From OLB16 sp964422415 (GTDB lineage: Bacteria > Hinthialibacterota > Hinthialibacteria > OLB16), in assembly GCA_964422415.1 (NCBI GenBank), contig CAYRBI010000010.1:10374-74373 (forward strand): a stretch of DNA of 64,000 nt, given 5' to 3'. The position numbers were made by a program, and so were the translations under genes. The notes beneath the pieces are model-generated. The model did no database searches, was not told where the DNA came from, and worked only from the letters and a program-made list of their open reading frames with translations. Shown here in pieces: positions 1-8,605 of the stretch (position 1 is the stretch's first letter; each line of letters starts with the position of its first letter).

Positions 1-808
1 CGCCTTGGGAGCGATGCTGGTTGAGCGCCTCGGCGGCGATGTCCTGGTAGGTGACTCCACGCAGTGGATCGGTCTGGCTGACTAGTAGCGAAACATCGGC
101 TTCCTCGGCGGGAGAGCCATCATAATAACGCCGCCGTTGGAAGAGCCTGGAGACACGCCAGGGGCTGAGTCCCTCATCCTGGATCTGGCTCAGATAAGCT
201 TCCGGTGAGGCGGCCAGAGGAATGGCCTCGGTAATCAACTCGGCCATGGCTTGATGGTGCCCATGCCCGGAGCCGGCGCGGTGGTTGGTGATGATCACCT
301 GCGGATGCTCTTGGCGGAGAATGCGAACCAACCGTTCGAGCGCCTCTGCCCGGTGCCAGAAGCCCCAGGTTTCCCCGGCGGTTTTGGAGAATCCGAAGTC
401 CTTCTGGTTAAGGCAATAGACATTCCGGATTCCCACCAACTGAGCCGCCGCAAGGGTCTCCTGGGAACGGATGACCCCGAGTTCCTCGTACAGTTCCGGC
501 CCGGTTTCGTTTTGTCCTCCCTCTCCCCAATTGGCCAGCACGAGCGAGGTCTGGACTCCGAAGCGGTGGTTGTAATAAGCCAGGGTCTCGCTGTCCTCAT
601 CATCGGGGTGCGCCGCCACGCACATCAGGCGTAGTGGGGTGGCCACCTCTTTCAGGGTCTGCAGGGCGGCCACAATCCCTTGATCGGGAGTCACTTGGGT
701 GGGGCCGGCTGACATGCTCCCACCCGGAAACCAGGTCAAGGTCAGCAGGCTAACAAAGAGAGCTCTCCGGATGGATGCACGCCGCCAAAACCGGTAGTCT
801 TGCCACAT
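1..808 (-). CDS. PIG-L/LmbE-family deacetylase, partial (C-terminus beyond left edge)
   Basis: The minus strand reads open from an ATG at 808 to the window edge, about 269 codons. Residues about 13-34 look like a signal peptide (Arg-rich start, then ALFVSLLTLTW). The family's zinc and catalytic motif follows as AHPDDEDSETLAYY near residue 66, with a later RAGSGHGHHQA histidine motif. LmbE/PIG-L proteins are zinc-dependent N-deacetylases of N-acetylglucosamine-type substrates; the exact substrate here cannot be read. The predicted export suggests action outside the cytoplasm. Its start codon overlaps that of the divergent gene at 807, so one of the two true starts may lie further inside. The family call is firm; the C-terminal part is not visible. 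Confidence 0.85.
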   Translation of the reverse strand, partial: MWQDYRFWRRASIRRALFVSLLTLTWFPGGSMSAGPTQVTPDQGIVAALQTLKEVATPLRLMCVAAHPDDEDSETLAYYNHRFGVQTSLVLANWGEGGQNETGPELYEELGVIRSQETLAAAQLVGIRNVYCLNQKDFGFSKTAGETWGFWHRAEALERLVRILRQEHPQVIITNHRAGSGHGHHQAMAELITEAIPLAASPEAYLSQIQDEGLSPWRVSRLFQRRRYYDGSPAEEADVSLLVSQTDPLRGVTYQDIAAEALNQHRSQG

Positions 809-2867
809 GCTGTCAACTCTATCACGGAACCTGTTCTCAGGCAGTAAGACCCTGGAGGACGCTCTCTGGCCACTCCTCGTTGGTGTCTTTCCAATCTTCT
901 TCTGGTCGATGGGGTATGACAGTTTCCATGAACCCAAGTGGCTGTTGTTGACCGCCTGGGTAGGACTGATTTTAGCTTTAAGGGCGCAAAATGGCGGAAC
1001 CATCTTCACAGGAATGCCCCCCCTTACGCCGCCGTTGCTGTGTTGTCTGGGAGCCACTTTCTTGTCTATGCGGTGGGCTGCCGCGGATCATTGGGTGGCG
1101 TTTGCCTTGTGGTTCCGATTGGTGGTGGTCTTCCTGGCTCTCCATCTCTTGGTTTCCTGGATCCGTTCAAAACCCGAAGAAGAAAGAGAGGGAACAGTCC
1201 GTTTCCTCCTGTCGATGGCGGTGGGAGGGGGATGCGGCGTAGCTTTGCTCGCTATTCTCCAAGATTGGGGGTGGTGGCGCTGGGGGGATGAACCAGTCTC
1301 GGATTGGCGTTTCAACCTCTCCTCCTCTTTGGGCAACCCAAACGAAGTGGGGGGCTATCTCTGTTATCTGTTGCCGGTGGTTCTGGCGCGTTGGTTTTCA
1401 ATGTCTGTTGACCACCCTGGCGCGCGATTACGCTGGGGGCTTGTTGGGCTACTGCTCCTGTATGGTCTCACCACTGTTTTTACCGTCGCGGCCTGGTTGA
1501 GTCTCTTCCTGGTTCTCCCACTGGCAGTGGCCATGCTTCCTGGAAATGGGGGAGGGCATTGGAGACGGGTGGTGATCGCAGCGGCTGTCTCAGCCCTGGC
1601 ATTCGGCCTGTTGCGCTTGTCTTTCTCAGAATCAATCCAGCTGGCCTCACACACCACCCTCTTCGTGGGTGTGATGGCAATCTTGACTCTGGTGGTTTTA
1701 CTGCTCACACGTTGGCTGCTTCCCGGCTTCCGTTGGCGTGTCACATTAGCCGTGGTGGGATTGCTGGTGGTGTGGGGTACTCTGTTGCCACCGTGGGGGA
1801 TCGCCAACCACCCGGAGGGATTGGTCTCCGAAGCGCTGGCCTCGCCACGCTGGAAGGGCGGTTTTGGCGCGCGGCGCTTTATCTGGACCACCACCGCCCT
1901 GATGATCAAAGACCATCCCCTCTCCGGCATTGGCTGGGGGCATTACTACACCCTTCACAACCTCTATCAGGGCGAACTCTACCGTCAACGCGGTCATCCC
2001 CATGACCGTCCCTCGGTGGGGCTGGTGCCACAGGCGCATTGCGATTCTCTTCAGGTGATCGCGGAGTCGGGAGTTCTGGGGGGGATCGCCTTTTTCTGGC
2101 TGATGGGCGTGGTCATCAAACTATGGAGATCACGGCTCCGCACGGCACGAGGACAACCGGACCGGTACCGGGGAGATCTTTGGGCCTGTGGGGCGGGTCT
2201 GTTGTTAATCTTCTCTCACTCGCTGGCCGACTTTCCCTTCCGTCAACCCCAACCGGTGCTGCTGGCGGTGGTCTATCTGGCGGTATTAGCCGCGAATCCT
2301 GTTGCTTTGGGGAGAGTTCCCCTCCTGCAACCACAGCGAAGGGGCTGGTGGGTTCCGGTTCTTGTTGGCGTGCCTGGTCTTATTCTCATCGTGGTTTCCG
2401 CGGTGGGGCTGCGTGACCAAAGACTCCTGAAACAGGGTTATGAGGGGCTGATGAGAGGCATGAGAATCTCTACTCCCATACTTCGTCAAACAGTTCTTCA
2501 GTTAGCGGGCGTGGAACTCGACGCGATCCTCTACCCGCTGCCAGATACCCATGACCGCTGGCTTTACCGCGCCCGTGTAGCCATGGAGCAGGGGGATCTT
2601 CCCGGGGCGGAGCAGGCCCTGTTAAAGGCGGGAAACTACCGTCACACCCTGGCCCTGTATGAAACCTGGCTGGACTATGCCAAGCAGATCGAAAATCCCA
2701 AGATCTCTCTTGGGGCGGTTCAAGGCCTGCTTCTGTATAACCCATGTTGGGCGGGTTACTACGATGAGGAGGCTCGGTTGTTACGCATCTTGGGACAGCC
2801 AGATGAAGCCGGGGAAGCAAATCAAACCGCCAGCCGGTTACGGGTTCCCGAAAAACCCGGACCTTGA
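807..2867 (+). CDS. O-antigen ligase / polymerase-like membrane protein (Wzy_C type) with C-terminal TPR-like tail
   Basis: The product is 686 aa with about ten hydrophobic segments between residues 20 and 530. The Wzy_C/O-antigen ligase signature lies at about 350-440: a large outer loop with ARRFIWTTTALMIKDHPLSG, then GWGHYYTLH, and later AHCDSLQVIAESG. After the last membrane helix, residues about 560-680 form a helical TPR-like tail (AEQALLKAGNYRHTLALYE). Members of this family transfer or polymerise lipid-linked glycans at the periplasmic face. The surface-sugar genes at 18.8-21 kb and 51-55 kb fit such a role, but no adjacent operon defines the substrate. The start at 807 overlaps the divergent start at 808; a later ATG in the first helix is possible. 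Confidence 0.8.
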   Translation: MLSTLSRNLFSGSKTLEDALWPLLVGVFPIFFWSMGYDSFHEPKWLLLTAWVGLILALRAQNGGTIFTGMPPLTPPLLCCLGATFLSMRWAAADHWVAFALWFRLVVVFLALHLLVSWIRSKPEEEREGTVRFLLSMAVGGGCGVALLAILQDWGWWRWGDEPVSDWRFNLSSSLGNPNEVGGYLCYLLPVVLARWFSMSVDHPGARLRWGLVGLLLLYGLTTVFTVAAWLSLFLVLPLAVAMLPGNGGGHWRRVVIAAAVSALAFGLLRLSFSESIQLASHTTLFVGVMAILTLVVLLLTRWLLPGFRWRVTLAVVGLLVVWGTLLPPWGIANHPEGLVSEALASPRWKGGFGARRFIWTTTALMIKDHPLSGIGWGHYYTLHNLYQGELYRQRGHPHDRPSVGLVPQAHCDSLQVIAESGVLGGIAFFWLMGVVIKLWRSRLRTARGQPDRYRGDLWACGAGLLLIFSHSLADFPFRQPQPVLLAVVYLAVLAANPVALGRVPLLQPQRRGWWVPVLVGVPGLILIVVSAVGLRDQRLLKQGYEGLMRGMRISTPILRQTVLQLAGVELDAILYPLPDTHDRWLYRARVAMEQGDLPGAEQALLKAGNYRHTLALYETWLDYAKQIENPKISLGAVQGLLLYNPCWAGYYDEEARLLRILGQPDEAGEANQTASRLRVPEKPGP

Positions 2868-2930
2868 AACCATGGACAGGAGTGAATACTCTCTCTTTCC
2901 ATCTTGGATTCAAACTCAGGAGATACTCAT

Positions 2931-4097
2931 ATGAGCAGTTTTACGCCGCAAAAATCCGATAAGTTTACCTTTGGGCTCTGGACTATCGGGAATACAGGAC
3001 GCGATCCCTTCGGGGAGGCTGTACGGTCTCCACTCAAACCATGGGAGATCGCCAAGATTGTAGGTGAGCTTGGAGGTTATGGGGTTAATTTCCATGACAA
3101 TGACCTGATTCCGATCGATGCTACCCCCGCCGAACGGGATCAGATCCTGAAGGAGTTTACAAAGGTTCTGGCCGACTATGACCTCAAGGTTCCCATGGCC
3201 ACCACCAATCTGTTTGGGGAACCCATCTTCCGGGATGGCGCCTTCACTTCCAATGACCCTCAAGTCCGTGCCTATGCCCTGCAGAAGACCATGAATGCCA
3301 TGGACTTGGGAGCCAGCCTGGGTGCGAAGGTGTATGTCTTTTGGGGGGGACGCGAGGGCACTGAGGTGGATGCCTCCAAGGACCCGCGCGATGGCATCAA
3401 GTATTTCCGTGATGCTCTCGATTTCCTCTGCGAGTACTCTATCGAACAGGGCTATGGACTCAAGTTCGCGCTTGAAGCCAAACCCAATGAACCACGCGGT
3501 GACATCTATTTCCCCACCACCGGTAATTACCTGGGCTTCATTCAGACCCTTGCTCACCCCGGGATGGTGGGAGTGAACCCGGAAGTGGCTCACGAGACCA
3601 TGGCCGGTCTGAACTTCTTCCATGCGGTCGGGCAAGCCATCGAAGCTGGTAAGTTGTTCCACATCGATCTCAATGATCAGCGTCCCGGACGTTATGACCA
3701 GGATCTCCGTTTCGGCTCGGAGAGCTTCAAGGTCTGCTTCTTCCTGGTGAAGCTGCTGGAGGACAGTGGTTATGATGGGCCACGGCATTTCGATGCCCAT
3801 GCTTATCGCACCGAGAATCTGGATGGGGTCAAGGCCTTTGCGGCTGGCTGCATGAGAACTTACTTGATTCTCAAGGAGAAGGCTCAACGCTGGAACGCGG
3901 ACAAGGAAATCCAGAACCTGCTCAAGGCGGTCAAGCGTTCCGATCCAGAACTGGAAGCGCTCTGTAAGGGGTACAGCGCGGACAAGGCCAAGGCTCTCAA
4001 GGCTCGCACCTTCGACCGCAAGGCTATTTGCGCGCATCCGCTACCCTACGAGCGTCTCGATCAATTAACCTGCGAGATCATCTACGGGATCCGGTAA
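2931..4097 (+). CDS. xylA: Xylose isomerase, class I (actinobacterial-type length)
   Basis: This 388 aa protein matches class I xylose isomerases along its whole length. They interconvert D-xylose and D-xylulose (and glucose/fructose) using two divalent metals. Visible landmarks are FGLWTIGNTGRDPFG at about 14-28, the catalytic histidine in VNFHDNDLIP (His55), the metal Glu/Lys region EAKPNEPRGD, GVNPEVAHE, and HIDLNDQ with RYDQDLRFG near the third metal site. The ATG at 2931 is chosen because AGGAG sits at 2918-2922; a TTG at 2904 would add nine residues but has no such site. A hairpin follows directly. No xylulokinase is adjacent, although a ribulokinase lies at 58.2 kb. Confidence 0.95.
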   Translation: MSSFTPQKSDKFTFGLWTIGNTGRDPFGEAVRSPLKPWEIAKIVGELGGYGVNFHDNDLIPIDATPAERDQILKEFTKVLADYDLKVPMATTNLFGEPIFRDGAFTSNDPQVRAYALQKTMNAMDLGASLGAKVYVFWGGREGTEVDASKDPRDGIKYFRDALDFLCEYSIEQGYGLKFALEAKPNEPRGDIYFPTTGNYLGFIQTLAHPGMVGVNPEVAHETMAGLNFFHAVGQAIEAGKLFHIDLNDQRPGRYDQDLRFGSESFKVCFFLVKLLEDSGYDGPRHFDAHAYRTENLDGVKAFAAGCMRTYLILKEKAQRWNADKEIQNLLKAVKRSDPELEALCKGYSADKAKALKARTFDRKAICAHPLPYERLDQLTCEIIYGIR

Positions 4098-4106
4098 AAT
4101 GTTTCA

Positions 4107-4142
4107 CCCGCTGGAACGAGAAGTGATTCCCGTTCCAGCGGG
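4107..4142. terminator. Perfect 12-bp stem-loop after xylA (possible bidirectional terminator)
   Basis: CCCGCTGGAACG at 4107-4118 pairs perfectly with 4131-4142, with a 12-nt loop. It sits between the convergent xylA and radical SAM genes. There is no T-run on either side, so it is a terminator only by position; it could also be part of a dispersed repeat, because the core CGTTCCAGCG recurs near 33752. Confidence 0.5.
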
Positions 4143-4152
4143 GCCTATTCAT

Positions 4153-4174
4153 GGAATAGCGAACTTATTCGCAT
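4153..4174. repeat. Dispersed palindrome, GCGAA..TTCGC type (copy 1)
   Basis: GGAATAGCGAACTTATTCGC contains a near-palindromic AGCGAA-N-TTCGCA core. Closely related sequences occur at 33728-33746 and 41667-41687. All three are intergenic. Confidence 0.55.
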
Positions 4175-4188
4175 TGGGGGAGCGGATT

Positions 4189-5649
4189 TTACGCTCGTGC
4201 CGCCGAACGTAACCCGAACCTGAACCGGCGGAAGCTCTCCAGCGGGTGGCTGAAAGCATGTTTCATGTAGTATGGCTGCGTCAATGCACGGCGGAACTTG
4301 TGCCATTCCCAGCTCTTGTAAGCCTTCCGCAGGTAGTTATCGAGGTCTTCAGCCGAGAGTGCCTCGGTTCTCACCACTGACATGCTGTTGCCATCGAACT
4401 TGCTCCAGTCTTTGGTAGTCAGGAATCCCTTCGCTTCAAGCTCCTTATAAAATCTACTCCCCGGGAAGGGAGTCATGATGCTGTATTGGACCGAATCCGG
4501 GTTGAGCTTCTGTGACCAGCGGATAGTTTTCTTCGCTGTCTCATGGGTCTCGCCAGGCAATCCGAAGGAGAAGGTCAGGTGGATGCGGATGTCAAGTTCC
4601 TGGGTGTAACGCACCATCTCCTCGACCTTGGCGAGGTCGAGGCTCTTGTCGGCGTTGTCGACCAGTTCCTGGCTGGCGGATTCGACTCCATACTTCACCG
4701 CGTGCAGACCAGACTTCTTGAGCTCGCGCAGGGTCTCCTTGTCGCAGGTGTCGGCGCGTGACATCGCTGCCCAGGGGATGCCCAGGTTGCGTTTGGAAAT
4801 CTCCTCGCCCAATTGCATCAAACGGCGTTTGCCAATATTGAAAGTGTCATCATCGAAGTAGAAGGATTTGAATCCCCAACGTTTGACACAGTATTCCACC
4901 TCATCGGCCACATCAGCCGGATTCCGGGTGTTGTATTGATTGCCCTCATACATGACTTGTGGCCAGACACAGAAGATGCAACGGAAGGGGCAGCCCCGGC
5001 TGGACCACATCTGCAGGCTGGGAGCCGGGATCCCACCGGGAAGATCATGGTAGTTGTAAAGAGGGTATTGATCGCGCGAGGGCCAGGGTAGGGCATCCAG
5101 GTCCTTGATGACAGCCCGGCGCTGGTTGTGATGGGTAGCCGTTGTTGCTTGGTCGAAATAACTCAAGCCGGCCACTTGGCTTAGGTCCCCATTGGTATCG
5201 AGAGTCTTAGCAAGCTCCAAGGCGGTGTAGTCGTACTCACCACGCAAAGAGAAATCGACATACCGGTGTGCCGCCAGGAAGTCTTCGCCCTGGCTGGTCA
5301 GATGCAGCCCCGCGAAGGCGATCTTGGCTTGAGGGCATTTGGCCCGGATCGCCTGGGTTTGACGCAGGTCGGTCTCCATCGAGGGGGTGGAAACCTCCAG
5401 AATGACCAAATCAGGTTGGAAGTCCGTGGCCCGCTCGATGAAATTCTCTTCATTGGTTCGTTCGGCGATGCCATCGATGGTCAAACATTCAAACCCATCC
5501 CGCTGGAGCAGGGCGGTGGCATAGGCCATGTAGAAAGGGAAAGGCATATAGGGGCTGCATTCCGTCTCATAGTGCGGCCAGCGTGAACCCGCGCGGACTC
5601 CATAGTATCCTGGACGGTACCAGGGACCATTCCCGAGAAAGACTTTCAT
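4189..5649 (-). CDS. B12-binding-domain radical SAM protein
   Basis: The 486 aa product has an N-terminal cobalamin-binding-like Rossmann region (about 30-170, with FQPDLVILEVSTPSMETD and FAGLHLTSQG). A radical SAM TIM barrel follows from about 215, with the [4Fe-4S] motif CPFRCIFC (CxxxCxxC). FYFDDDTFNIGKRR, KYGVESASQELV and FSFGLPGETHETA are typical later barrel motifs of the class B, HpnJ/BchE-like group. These enzymes methylate or rearrange unactivated carbons, often in lipid, hopanoid or cell-envelope chemistry. The substrate is not inferable. It stands alone, convergent with xylA, and 185 bases lie before the next small candidate ORF. Confidence 0.88.
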   Translation of the reverse strand: MKVFLGNGPWYRPGYYGVRAGSRWPHYETECSPYMPFPFYMAYATALLQRDGFECLTIDGIAERTNEENFIERATDFQPDLVILEVSTPSMETDLRQTQAIRAKCPQAKIAFAGLHLTSQGEDFLAAHRYVDFSLRGEYDYTALELAKTLDTNGDLSQVAGLSYFDQATTATHHNQRRAVIKDLDALPWPSRDQYPLYNYHDLPGGIPAPSLQMWSSRGCPFRCIFCVWPQVMYEGNQYNTRNPADVADEVEYCVKRWGFKSFYFDDDTFNIGKRRLMQLGEEISKRNLGIPWAAMSRADTCDKETLRELKKSGLHAVKYGVESASQELVDNADKSLDLAKVEEMVRYTQELDIRIHLTFSFGLPGETHETAKKTIRWSQKLNPDSVQYSIMTPFPGSRFYKELEAKGFLTTKDWSKFDGNSMSVVRTEALSAEDLDNYLRKAYKSWEWHKFRRALTQPYYMKHAFSHPLESFRRFRFGLRSAARA

Positions 5650-5834
5650 CCTGACAAACTCCTTTTCAACCTTCCTGAGAACCCAGTCTTAAACACTTGC
5701 TGGAATCCTACTGCTTTTTCATGGGTTTTCCCACGGACCTCAGGCAGGGAGAGGCTGCTCCAGGAGAGGGGTTACTTTTGTGTAGATAGGATCGTTGATA
5801 TCCCCAACAAGTTTACTCAAAGATGGCCTGAGTG
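5650..5834. other. Intergenic stretch with no clear gene
   Basis: This leads into the small ORF and promoter region below and, with them, makes the 304 bases between the radical SAM gene and the exported protein. No RNA gene, repeat or strong hairpin was seen here. Confidence 0.6.
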
Positions 5835-5957
5835 ATGCCGATACTCCTATTGACAACGACCGCCTTGTTGGAGATACTCGCAGTGGGAATTTATCGGTGG
5901 CGTCCCTGGCTCGCTCAAGCCAATAAGGGGATGCCCCCAGGAGTGAAACGGGTATGA
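5835..5957 (+). CDS. Possible 40-aa single-span membrane peptide overlapping the next start
   Basis: An ATG at 5835 opens 40 codons with a hydrophobic N-terminal helix (MPILLLTTTALLEILAVGIY) and a basic tail ending VKRV. Its TGA overlaps the ATG of the following gene in an ATGA arrangement at 5954-5957, which is common in translational coupling. Against it: no convincing ribosome binding site precedes the ATG, and a good promoter-like sequence lies inside it. It is offered as a candidate only. Confidence 0.3.
   Translation: MPILLLTTTALLEILAVGIYRWRPWLAQANKGMPPGVKRV
5850..5878 (+). promoter_or_regulatory. Sigma70-like promoter candidate upstream of the exported 175-aa protein
   Basis: A perfect TTGACA at 5850-5855 is followed by a 17-base spacer and GATACT at 5873-5878 (four of six matches to TATAAT). 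This would place transcription start near 5885, about 70 bases before the ATG at 5954. Confidence 0.45.
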
Positions 5958-6481
5958 AAAAGACTTTCTTTATCTTATCCGCAATTTTCCTAATAGCTTC
6001 ACCGGTTCTCGCTGGGAGCTGGGATGAGACCTTTTATCCCGCTGACCAGTCTCTGATTTTCAAATCTCAGAAATCCGTGGGCATGCAGTTCGCCGCGGAC
6101 CGGCAGGAAATGATGAGCGAGAAACGGGAACCCGGGTTCATTAGGAAAATTGGGGGCCTAGCATCCAGAGTTGTGGAAGCTCCAGTGAAATTCTTTGGGC
6201 TGTTCATTGGCCGGGATAAATCCACTGAAGCCGTTACAGAAACATCACAGTTGGTGTTACAGGAGAGTGAACCCTCTGAACCGTGGATGAAGCTGGATCT
6301 GAACTCGGCACCTGACTTTTCTTTGTCACTTGATCCAAATGTGGGTGGCTATTCCGTGTTCGAGAAAAGCGCCGGACAGGATCTGGTTGGGATGAACACG
6401 GCGGAGAAGGAAGGATTAGGGAACCGGATGATGAAGGTTCAGATTCTCCTTCAGCACATCATCTTCACCGACGAGAACTAA
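5954..6481 (+). CDS. Exported protein of unknown function
   Basis: The product is 175 aa with a clear Sec signal peptide (MKKTFFILSAIFLIASPVLA, cleavage likely after LAG or AGS). The mature part is hydrophilic, has no cysteines and no motif I recognise, and includes an amphipathic stretch around FIRKIGGLASRVVEAPVKFF that might contact a membrane. AGGAGTG about ten bases before the ATG is a good ribosome binding site. A strong intrinsic terminator follows at 6506, so it is probably transcribed alone or with the small ORF at 5835. Confidence 0.7.
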   Translation: MKKTFFILSAIFLIASPVLAGSWDETFYPADQSLIFKSQKSVGMQFAADRQEMMSEKREPGFIRKIGGLASRVVEAPVKFFGLFIGRDKSTEAVTETSQLVLQESEPSEPWMKLDLNSAPDFSLSLDPNVGGYSVFEKSAGQDLVGMNTAEKEGLGNRMMKVQILLQHIIFTDEN

Positions 6482-6505
6482 AATTCAAGTCCAAGTTTCG
6501 AAAGT

Positions 6506-6540
6506 AAAGGCCTGAGAGGTTCATCTTCTCAGGCCTTTTC
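6506..6540 (+). terminator. Intrinsic terminator after the exported 175-aa protein
   Basis: A perfect 12-bp stem (AAAGGCCTGAGA at 6506-6517 with 6527-6538) encloses a 9-nt loop and ends in TTTT, 25 bases after the stop codon at 6481. Confidence 0.85.
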
Positions 6541-6562
6541 TCATTCTAGGGGAGAAACCACC

Positions 6563-7066
6563 ATGCTGACTGTCGAGGAAATCATCCGCCAACTCGGACT
6601 GAAGCCCCATCCTGAGGAGGGCGGATTTTATCGTGAGACCTACCGTTCACCTGAGAACCTGCAAGGAGAATCGCTCCCCACCCGGTACTCTTCCATCCGC
6701 TCGCTGGGAACCGCGATCTACTATCTGCTCTCCCCCAACTCGGTTTCCGCGATCCATCGTTTAACCACGGATGAGATTTTCCACTTCTACCTGGGCGATC
6801 CAGTCGAGATGCTGTGGCTTTGCCCAGATGGCTCCGCACGGGTCCTCACCCTCGGACAGGACTTGATGAAGGGGGACCTTCCGCAGGTGGTGGTTCCCAT
6901 GGGAACCTGGTTTGGCTCACGCCTTCAACCGGGTGGACGGGTAGCCTTGATGGGGACCACCATGGCCCCTGGATTTGATTTCGCGGATTATGAAGATGGC
7001 GACCAAGCCACACTAATCTCTCAATACCCCAGCCAGGAAACACTCATCCGCCAACTGACCCACTGA
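6563..7066 (+). CDS. Cupin_5 (DUF985) family protein
   Basis: The 167 aa product matches the DUF985/cupin_5 family over its full length: LGLKPHPEEGGFYRETYRS at the N-terminus, TAIYYLLSPNSVSAIHRL, then DEIFHFYLGDPVEML, VPMGTWFGSRL and APGFDFADYEDGD. These are small double-stranded beta-helix proteins of poorly defined function, possibly sugar-binding or isomerase-like. A GGGGAG site lies about ten bases before the ATG, just after the previous terminator, so the gene probably has its own promoter. Confidence 0.85.
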   Translation: MLTVEEIIRQLGLKPHPEEGGFYRETYRSPENLQGESLPTRYSSIRSLGTAIYYLLSPNSVSAIHRLTTDEIFHFYLGDPVEMLWLCPDGSARVLTLGQDLMKGDLPQVVVPMGTWFGSRLQPGGRVALMGTTMAPGFDFADYEDGDQATLISQYPSQETLIRQLTH

Positions 7067-7087
7067 CCTCTAGACTCTGTTGTTAGC

Positions 7088-7185
7088 CGGGGACAAGGCA
7101 ACGGCTCTGTATCATTCCGATAACCTTTTATGCCGCCGTCCCCGGTGGGTGTTGAATCAATCCGATCCATGCCGCTGTCCCCGGA
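7088..7185. repeat. Short direct repeat pair around TGTCCCCGG with one inverted partial copy
   Basis: ATGCCGCCGTCCCCGG at 7131-7146 and ATGCCGCTGTCCCCGG at 7170-7185 are direct repeats, each preceded by TCCGAT. CCGGGGACA at 7088-7096 is the inverted core. They fill the 125 bases between the convergent cupin and aroA genes. Their role is unknown. Confidence 0.5.
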
Positions 7186-7191
7186 GAGTGT

Positions 7192-8487
7192 CTACTGGGT
7201 GTGAACCCAGAGTCCAAACCTCTCGAAGAAATCCGGAAAGGTCTTGCTTACACACCCTGGATTCAAGATGGTTAAGCCGGGCACATGGATTCCAGCGATT
7301 GTGAAGCTCATTGCCATCCGATGGTCATCGTAGGTTTCGATCTCAACTGGCTGATACTGTTCCCTGGGGTGGATGGTCAGCCCATCGGAGAACTCCTCGA
7401 CTCTTGCCCCCATGCGTGTCAGTTCCACCGCCAATGCCGCGATCCGGTCGGTCTCCTTGATGCGGGCATTGGCGATGTTGCGGATCGTCGTTGCCCCCTT
7501 AGCGAAGAGAGCCACCACCGCCAGGGTCTGTGCGGTGTCGCTCATGGCGTTCAGATCGACCTCGATGCCATGCAAGGAGCCACCAGTGAGTGTGATCCAG
7601 TTACCCTGATGAGTGGTGGTACAACCCATTCGCGTGAGGATTTCCGCGAAAGCGGCATCCCCTTGGCGTGTATCCTCCGGGATGGGGCCGACACGTACTG
7701 TCCCTCCCGCAACGGCCGCCGCGGCAAGAAAATAAGAGGCTCCCGAGGCATCCCCTTCAACCGTATAGTCACAGGCGGTTGGTTCCTGCCCGGGGGGAAC
7801 CAATAAGCGATGGTACCCCTCGTTAACCGCTTGAATCCCGAAACGCTCCATCACCGCTAAAGTCATGTCAATGTAGGGTTTCGAGACCAACTCCCCCTCT
7901 ACCTCCAGGGTGAGTCCCTCCCGCATCCGTGCCGCCGAGAGGAGCAGAGCAGAGAAGTATTGGCTGCTACGGGATCCCTGTATGACACACCGGCCACCCT
8001 GGAGTCCGCCACCTGAGATTTGAATTGGGGGACAGCTGGTCCCATCCAAGTCCACCGCCTTGCACCCCAGTTGGCGTAGTCCATCCAATAGGTCTCCGAT
8101 GGGACGCTTCCGCATCCGTTCATTACCAGTAAGCACATACTCGCCCTCGCCCAAGGCACAGAAGGGAGCTAGAAAACGGATGGCGGTTCCTGCGTTTCCA
8201 CAGTAAAGCGGTCCCAGAGGGGCGTGTTGAGGTTTCCCCATCCCACATACATGGATCGTTTTCTCTTCCACCAGTGTCTGGACCTTGATGCCGGTTTGGT
8301 TGAGACACTCACACATGCGTTCGGTATCATCCGAGAAGAGGGCATTCCGTAAGATGCTTTCTCTCTTGGCCAGAGCCGCCAGCAACAAAGCCCGGTTCGT
8401 GTAGCTCTTGGAGCCAGGAAGGTTGACCTCGGCAAGCGCGGGCGGAGTGGCGGGAGATAGCATGAATTGTTCGGGATAGGCCGGCAT
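7192..8487 (-). CDS. aroA: 3-phosphoshikimate 1-carboxyvinyltransferase (EPSP synthase)
   Basis: This 431 aa enzyme joins shikimate-3-phosphate and PEP in the sixth step of the shikimate pathway. Family landmarks are PGSKSYTNRALLLAALA at the N-terminus, the PEP-site GNAGTAIRFLAPF, RMRKRPIGDLLDGL, QGSRSSQYFSALLL, VEGDASGASYFLAA, NARIKETDRIAALAVEL and YDDHRMAMSF near the C-terminus. I start it at ATG 8487 (MPAYPEQ): a start 69 bases upstream is open, but that stretch contains the terminator of the gene behind it. An internal ATG at 8463 is also possible. Another shikimate-pathway gene lies far away at 55.7 kb. Confidence 0.95.
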   Translation of the reverse strand: MPAYPEQFMLSPATPPALAEVNLPGSKSYTNRALLLAALAKRESILRNALFSDDTERMCECLNQTGIKVQTLVEEKTIHVCGMGKPQHAPLGPLYCGNAGTAIRFLAPFCALGEGEYVLTGNERMRKRPIGDLLDGLRQLGCKAVDLDGTSCPPIQISGGGLQGGRCVIQGSRSSQYFSALLLSAARMREGLTLEVEGELVSKPYIDMTLAVMERFGIQAVNEGYHRLLVPPGQEPTACDYTVEGDASGASYFLAAAAVAGGTVRVGPIPEDTRQGDAAFAEILTRMGCTTTHQGNWITLTGGSLHGIEVDLNAMSDTAQTLAVVALFAKGATTIRNIANARIKETDRIAALAVELTRMGARVEEFSDGLTIHPREQYQPVEIETYDDHRMAMSFTIAGIHVPGLTILNPGCVSKTFPDFFERFGLWVHTQ

Positions 8488-8520
8488 GGAGCGTGTTCTA
8501 CCTCTTACGGGGAAGGGAGT

Positions 8521-8554
8521 AAAGAAAGGGCCAGGAGTTTTGCCTCCTGGCCCC
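8521..8554 (-). terminator. Intrinsic terminator of the Gfo/Idh gene
   Basis: Read leftwards, a perfect 10-bp stem (8544-8553 with 8528-8537) with a 6-nt loop is followed by TTTCTTT. It lies about 50 bases beyond the stop at 8606 and argues against the longest possible aroA start. Confidence 0.85.
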
Positions 8555-8605
8555 ATTTTAGAATCAGAGATTCTGAGACGAATCGTTGCCGTTGCGTCTC
8601 AGTGT

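Noticed and set aside
2916..4037. A 373-codon open frame antisense to xylA.
   Set aside because: It mirrors the codon pattern of a strongly recognised gene, has no family match or ribosome binding site, and is a shadow.
8488..8556. Longer N-terminus for aroA.
   Set aside because: The extra codons overlap the terminator of the upstream gene.
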